In this document: in pieces, positions 20,520 to 23,792 of the stretch
How positions within the stretch are numbered: the first letter of the stretch is position 1
How the letters are laid out: every line of letters starts with the position of its first letter
Assembly (NCBI GenBank): GCA_003427395.1
Contig: BFEA01000563.1
Span: forward strand, 340,936-364,727
Reading direction: 5' to 3'
From: Chara braunii
Taxonomy: Eukaryota > Streptophyta > Charophyceae > Charales > Characeae
DNA: 23,792 nucleotides
Notes under the pieces: generated by a model
The model's database searches: none
The model's input: the letters and a program-made list of their open reading frames with translations, nothing else
What the model was told of the DNA's origin: nothing
Made by a program: the position numbers and the translations under genes

Positions 20520-20557
20520 CTGTCTCTTATACACATCTAGATGTGTATAAGAGACAG
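20520..20557. other. Illumina Nextera mate-pair junction adapter (contaminant)
   Basis: A perfect 38-bp palindrome made of CTGTCTCTTATACACATCT (20520-20538) and its reverse complement AGATGTGTATAAGAGACAG (20539-20557). This is the Tn5 mosaic end in head-to-head form, exactly the circularisation junction of Nextera mate-pair libraries. It is not biological sequence here. Translated peptides such as LLYTSRC, MCIRDR and SYTHLDVYKRQ across it are well-known adapter artefacts in protein databases. Confidence 0.98.
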
Positions 20558-21049
20558 CTCCACCGCCATATGCCACAAGGGTGGGAGCACAACCCACTGA
20601 ATCCTCGATCGGAAGTGCCGACAGAGAAATACAAGTGACATGGGAGCCCAGTTGGGGGCCAACCGACGCTGGAACAGACAAAGACGGATTGGTCAATGAG
20701 CCGGAGTATGCAGTCACCATAACGAAAAATTGCACAAAATTGCACAAAGGGACATGCACACCTACATCGTGTGTTCCCGGGCAGACTTCCAACTCACACA
20801 AACAAAAAGGCAGTTTGAATGGGGGGGTTGCAGACACCTGGGATTGAACTACGACTGGCAAACTGAAGAGGGACAGGAAAGGAGGATTCAGTTGGCAATT
20901 TCCAGGGAGTGACTGGGTCAGCAGGGAAAAGGAGCTCTAGAAGTAGGAAGGGTGTTTGATGCAGCCCCGAGGGAAAGCCAGTGCTCCAGGCTAGGAAAAG
21001 ATCAGGCCACAGTCCCAACAAAGGTACCGCTGGAATGATGTATCTAAGG
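20558..21049. other. Region right of the adapter, no gene recognised
   Basis: Short plus-strand frames (for example 20581-20847) have no motif I know. If this segment is contiguous with LINE #2 it would be the 3' untranslated part of that LINE, because it runs into the tail element and poly(A) at 21050-21177. Confidence 0.35.
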
Positions 21050-21177
21050 GATGCTGGACCCGTTTTCCAGCAGGTGATGCTCCCCACCAATAGATGGAGC
21101 AGCCCGACTGGCAAAGCCTCAATTCCGGTGGTTCTCTTACCACCACCGGGATAGAGGCCTTGCACAAAAAAAAAAAA
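21050..21177 (+). mobile_element. Conserved LINE 3'-tail element, copy 4, with poly(A)
   Basis: Plus-strand order: stem CTGGA/TCCAG with 7-nt loop (21054-21070); GCTCC/GGAGC (21079-21083, 21096-21100); hairpin CCGGTGGT/ACCACCGG (21125-21132, 21142-21149); then A12 at 21166-21177 and a further A7 at 21181-21187. Strand and tail position are the same as in LINE #1, so this is the 3' terminus of a LINE or LINE-dependent element, probably LINE #2. Confidence 0.72.
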
Positions 21178-21296
21178 CAGAAAAAAACACAGGCCACTTG
21201 CACGACGGCGTCCATTTGTTTTTGGCTGGCTGAGATACTGGGGGTCTTATTTGCAGAATAATGGGGCCTGTGGAATGCATGAGGACAGAACAGATG

Positions 21297-21480
21297 GCCT
21301 GTGGCTCGGTGGTTAGACCACCGGTTTCCACTGTGGTCTGAGGTTGCGGGTTCCAGGGATTGACAGAGCCGCCGTGGGCCCAGGGAAACGGCGCTGGGTG
21401 GAGAAATTGTTTGTGTGTAGGTACGGTAACAGCCACTACCACCCCTAAATCTGCCGAAGCCACTTGTGCCGTTTCCCATT
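21297..21480 (+). mobile_element. tRNA-derived SINE (plus copy)
   Basis: The head at 21297-21365 has TGTGGCTCGGTGGTTAGACC (A-box region), CACCGGTTTCCACTGTGG, TCTGAGGTTGC and GGGTTCCAGG (B-box region). It is closely related to the head at 19492-19559 and more distantly to 16428-16496. The body after about 21365 is GC-rich with no tail that I can define, so the 3' limit is a guess. Confidence 0.55.
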
Positions 21481-21526
21481 TGCGACTGACGCTCGGTACC
21501 GGTGGGCCCGGTCGTTGTGTGGCACT

Positions 21527-21571
21527 TGTCCCATGTCCCACATGTCCCATGTCCCATGTCCCATGTCCCAT
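21527..21571. repeat. (CATGTCC)n heptamer repeat
   Basis: About six units of TGTCCCA, one of them disrupted by a CA insertion at 21540-21541. It may be the repetitive 3' end of the SINE at 21297. Confidence 0.85.
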
Positions 21572-21638
21572 CAGCGGCCGACTCTCGCCACCAGTAGGCG
21601 GGGCGATTGTGTGCGGGTGACAAGCAGCCCTACATCTG

Positions 21639-21753
21639 CCGTTGAGGGCCGTTAACTCGGCGAAGCCTTTCTTATTGTCTTTCGGTAGTGGCCGCAGGGA
21701 CTTCCGAAGCTGCCCTCACCGGCCTCCGTTAAGGCCCGTTAAGATCCGTTAAG
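21639..21753 (+). promoter_or_regulatory. Phased CCGTTR motifs upstream of the complex I gene
   Basis: CCGTTG and CCGTTA lie at 21639 and 21649. CCGTTAAG occurs three times at 21726, 21736 and 21746. Spacing within each cluster is exactly 10 bp, about one helical turn. CCGTTA fits the plant MYB consensus CNGTTR, and CCGTT is the reverse complement of AACGG, the core of the MSA element bound by MYB3R factors. The last site ends 54 bp before the ATG. Some may lie in the 5' untranslated region. Confidence 0.45.
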
Positions 21754-21807
21754 GGGCCCCAAGCTTGGCGGCTGTGGGCTGAGAGAGGAGGTAGGAGATT
21801 GGCGACG

Positions 21808-22101
21808 ATGGGTATCTTCTTGGATGAGCCCAAGTACGAGGTGATCGACCGTACGCCTGGCTTCGGGAAGACTGTACGGAACTTCAATTTGGACGACACC
21901 ATGAAGATGGTGGGCCTTACAGGAATGTCGCTGCCAGTTGGGTACCTTGCAGGTGGCAGTGTGAACGTGCGTGGACCATCGATGTACTGCGCGGGCTTGA
22001 TTGGATTGATGGGAGGGTTCATGTTTGCGTATCAGTGCTCCGCTGGGAGATTGATTGGAATGTTTCCCAATGAGGAAGATGTGAGAAAGCATAGGCACTA
22101 A
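21808..22101 (+). CDS. NADH-ubiquinone oxidoreductase 20.9/21-kDa accessory subunit (NUXM-type)
   Basis: Accessory subunit of mitochondrial respiratory complex I, a membrane protein of the inner mitochondrial membrane. The 97-aa product matches the plant/fungal NUXM family (complex I 21-kDa subunit domain). It has a short soluble N-terminus with PKYEVIDRTPGFGKTVRNFN (residues 8-27), a first hydrophobic segment at about 34-50 (GLTGMSLPVGYLAG), then RGPSMYCAGLIGLMGGFMFA with a second segment at 59-77, and the family signature SAGRLIGMFPNEEDV (78-92). Length is close to the roughly 100 residues of plant members. The start is the ATG at 21808 in a strong context (A at -3, G at +4). An upstream in-frame TTG at 21799 is not needed. 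The frame is intact with no intron, unusual for a TE-rich genome, so a retrocopy cannot be excluded. It is the only intact protein gene here. Confidence 0.9.
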   Translation: MGIFLDEPKYEVIDRTPGFGKTVRNFNLDDTMKMVGLTGMSLPVGYLAGGSVNVRGPSMYCAGLIGLMGGFMFAYQCSAGRLIGMFPNEEDVRKHRH

Positions 22102-22127
22102 GGATATGTGTCTGTGGGTGTGTGTGT

Positions 22128-22155
22128 GGGGGGGAGGGGAGGGGAGGGGAGGGGG
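22128..22155 (+). promoter_or_regulatory. G-quadruplex motif in the 3' region of the NUXM gene
   Basis: Five G runs (7, 4, 4, 4 and 5 G) separated by single A, beginning 27 bp after the stop codon on the coding strand. A parallel quadruplex with one-base loops would be very stable in DNA or RNA. A role in 3'-end formation or mRNA control is inference only. Confidence 0.8.
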
Positions 22156-22347
22156 AACAAATATAGGAGAGACATCTGGGGAAGAAAAGGCACTGAGGGG
22201 ATATGAGTGAGTGTGTGAGTGTGGGCAACTACAGGAGAGCCAGCAGCATACTGGGGGGGGTGTATAGAACGCACGGGGATTGTTGGTGTGATGTATTCGA
22301 GGCAACTTTCGGTCTAGATACAGAGAGAGAGCAGCACACTGGGGGCG

Positions 22348-22352
<5 letters not shown>
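22156..22352. other. 3' flank of the NUXM gene with imperfect duplications
   Basis: GGCACTRAGG followed by GATATG and a GT-rich run occurs at about 22094 and 22189. GCAGCAYACTGGGGG occurs at about 22239 and 22332. These are probably short duplications in the 3' untranslated region. No polyadenylation signal is clear. Confidence 0.4.

Positions 22353-22434
<82 letters not shown>
22353..22434. repeat. (GA)41 microsatellite
   Basis: An 82-bp pure dinucleotide tract, opposite in strand sense to the CT tracts elsewhere. Confidence 0.98.
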
Positions 22435-22440
<6 letters not shown>

Positions 22441-22568
22441 CGGATATGAAGTTTGTCTAGAGGCCTGCTGTACAAGGGACTCGCCTTCAACACACCCTTG
22501 AAAGCATAGATGATGCTTAACCACAACTAACTTGTGTTAAGGTGGATGATCACTTACAGTGGATTCTG

Positions 22569-22630
22569 CAGACTGTAGAGGGTTCAGCCTCCTGATGAGT
22601 CAGTCGGTGAAACTCCAACGAAACAGTCTG
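22569..22630 (+). ncRNA. Type III hammerhead ribozyme
   Basis: A self-cleaving RNA motif. The conserved core CTGATGA (22592-22598) and GAAA (22620-22623) are exact. Stem III is open to the outside and has 8 perfect pairs: CAGACTGT (22569-22576) with ACAGTCTG (22623-22630), including the required A15.1-U16.1 pair. The cleavage-site triplet is GTA, so cleavage would follow A at 22577. Stem I is closed: GAGG (22578-22581) with CCTC (22588-22591) and a 6-nt loop. Stem II (22599-22619) is the weak part. Compared with the downstream copy it carries a 4-nt insertion and a C-to-A change, so only GT/AC plus internal pairs remain. Activity may be reduced. It lies about 470 bp downstream of the NUXM stop on the same strand. 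Confidence 0.85.
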
Positions 22631-22868
22631 TCACAGCCCCTCGTTTGTTGTCCTCTTTCCCCCCCCCCCACCCTCTGCCTACGGTTTATCGGGCAGCTCT
22701 GTTTGACGATATATACAATATATTCGGCCTCCTGATAAGTCGGTGAAACTCCGACGAAACAGTTTGTCACAGCCCCCCCTCGTTTGTTGTCCTCTTCTCT
22801 CTTCTCCCACCCTCTCCTCTCTGCCTACTACGGTTTACCGTCGGCAGCTCTGTTTGATTATATATCGT
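22587..22868 (+). repeat. 140-bp tandem repeat carrying hammerhead motifs
   Basis: Unit 1 starts at 22587 and unit 2 at 22727. Both run GCCTCCTGAT, stem II, CGAAACAG, TTGTCACAGCCC or its variant, CTCGTTTGTTGTCCTC, a pyrimidine tract, a CTGCC/GGCAG hairpin (22675-22696 and 22821-22847) and CAGCTCTGTTTGA with an AT-rich end. Just after unit 2, GATATCAGAACGC (22875-22887) contains TATCAGA, the heart of the tRNA-Met primer-binding site used by plant LTR elements and retrozymes. The layout fits a retrozyme relic, but the primer-site match is short. Confidence 0.75.
22732..22766 (+). pseudogene. Degenerate hammerhead ribozyme, second copy
   Basis: Stem II is perfect (GTCGG 22739-22743 with CCGAC 22751-22755, 7-nt loop) and GAAA with the stem III 3' strand ACAGTTTG is present. 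The core reads CTGATAA, with the invariant G8 changed to A. No CAAACTGT strand and no GAGG stem I strand exist upstream, where an AT-rich stretch replaces them. It cannot cleave as it stands. Confidence 0.75.
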
Positions 22869-22997
22869 CACATAGATATCAGAACGCAAAAGCGAAAAAA
22901 ACAAACAAAGGAAACAAAAAAATATAAATTCATTTTTCATCTTCTTCCTTACAGCTCCCCCTGTTCAGAACCTCTTGCGTACAAGGCCGCCCACTTT

Positions 22998-23046
22998 GTG
23001 TTTTTGTTTTTTGTTTTTTGTTTTTTGCTTTTTGCTTTTTGTTTTC
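22998..23046. repeat. (TTTTTTG)n simple repeat
   Basis: Heptamer units GTTTTTT repeated about six times with two GCTTTTT variants. Confidence 0.9.
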
Positions 23047-23373
23047 TTCTGTTCTGGATGTTTTGAGGAAACAGACTCCGATTGTTGATAACTTGGGGTA
23101 TTCTGTGAAGCTTGAGTAATGGACAATATATATATTAAAACAGAAGGTGGAAAAACCCACTTGCTAGTCTTGTTTTTTTTTTTCCGTCTTTTTTTTCTTC
23201 ACATTGGGCGACTGATGGAGCGGAGCGAAGGCCTTCTTCACATCGAAACGGAAAAGAAACAGTGAGCCGTGATGCGAGCACTATATTCGCTACCTAATCT
23301 GTCTTCTTCTCTGTTCCTCTGTTCAAGGCCGCCTCTTCATCCCTCTCTCTTCCTCGTCTGCTTGAGATCTATC

Positions 23374-23377
<4 letters not shown>
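23047..23377. other. No gene recognised
   Basis: AT-rich, then pyrimidine-rich sequence with no motif-bearing frame. A CTGATGG phrase at about 23211 is not a hammerhead, since the conserved A9 and a usable GAAA are missing. Confidence 0.35.
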
Positions 23378-23410
<33 letters not shown>

Positions 23411-23792
23411 TCTCTCTCTATCTACCCTCTCTCTCTCTCTCTCTGTGTCTGTGTGTCTGTCTCTGACTCTGTGGTCTGCTTCAGATCCTTCTATCCTTTG
23501 CAGAACCCTTTTCTATCTGCATCTTCATCTCCTTTCTCCATCTCCATCTTCATCTCCTCTCTGCTCTCTTCTTCTCCACTCCCAACTCCATTTTCCTTCT
23601 TCATCTCTATCTCCTTACTCCCATCTCCACTTCCATCTCCATCTTCATCTTACCTCCTTCGTCTTCGTCTCCACTCCCGACTCCTATCTCCATCTCCATC
23701 ACCTTCTCCTTACTCCCATCACCATCTCCATACTCGCCATCTCCTTGTTCTTACTCCTGTCTCCATTTTCTCCTCCTGAGTCCCATCTCCTT
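23378..23792. repeat. CT-rich microsatellite and (CTCCAT)n-like degenerate array
   Basis: (CT)n at 23378-23406 and about 23426-23444 grade into an imperfect hexamer array of CATCTC, CATCTT and CACTCC units from about 23516 to the end of the window. The array runs off the edge. Ser/Pro/Leu-rich frames across it are artefacts. Confidence 0.9.

Noticed and set aside
20096-20560. Open frames on both strands crossing 20520-20557
   Set aside because: They translate the sequencing adapter and give known artefact peptides.
21799-21807. Upstream TTG start adding three residues to the NUXM protein
   Set aside because: Nuclear genes start at ATG; the ATG at 21808 has a strong context and matches family length.
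23208-23260. CTGATGG ... CGAAAC as a third hammerhead
   Set aside because: Conserved A9 is missing and stems I-III cannot be formed.

Overview
The window looks like eukaryotic nuclear DNA from the green-plant lineage. Three things point there: a plant-type complex I subunit gene, a LINE whose first ORF resembles the DUF4283/CCHC ORF1 of plant L1 elements, and a nuclear-type tRNA-Lys with a short anticodon-loop intron. The very high load of decayed transposable elements and long (CT)n tracts would fit a large streptophyte genome such as a charophyte alga (Chara-like). That organism call is inference. No prokaryotic operon, CRISPR array or viral genome is visible.

Layout. Bases 1-1000 hold an intron-containing tRNA-Lys(UUU), a tRNA-like sequence and a 163-bp foldback MITE. 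Bases 1085-10369 (minus strand) are a heavily mutated L1-type LINE. Its poly(A) tail and a conserved tail element lie at the low-coordinate end, followed by zinc-binding region, reverse transcriptase, endonuclease and ORF1, with a probable nested insertion near 7122-7590. Bases 10370-13229 contain no gene I can recognise. Bases 13230-19463 are a mosaic of microsatellites, tRNA-like SINE heads, three hairpin or TIR elements (14931-15091, 16649-17056, 17621-17780) and two more copies of the LINE tail element. Bases 19560-20519 are a second LINE fragment (plus strand).

Bases 20520-20557 are not genomic. They are the 38-bp palindromic Illumina Nextera (Tn5 mosaic end) mate-pair junction adapter, so sequence left and right of it may not be contiguous. 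Bases 21050-21177 carry a fourth copy of the LINE tail plus poly(A).

The one convincing protein gene is at 21808-22101: an intact, intronless-looking 97-aa NUXM-type (20.9/21-kDa) mitochondrial complex I accessory subunit. It has phased CCGTTA motifs upstream and a perfect G-quadruplex motif just after the stop. About 470 bp downstream, on the same strand, is a recognisable type III hammerhead ribozyme (22569-22630): full catalytic core, 8-bp stem III, closed stem I. It is followed exactly 140 bp later by a second, differently broken hammerhead half inside a tandem repeat. This retrozyme-like array is the most interesting biology in the window. The rest, to 23792, is pyrimidine-rich simple repeat.
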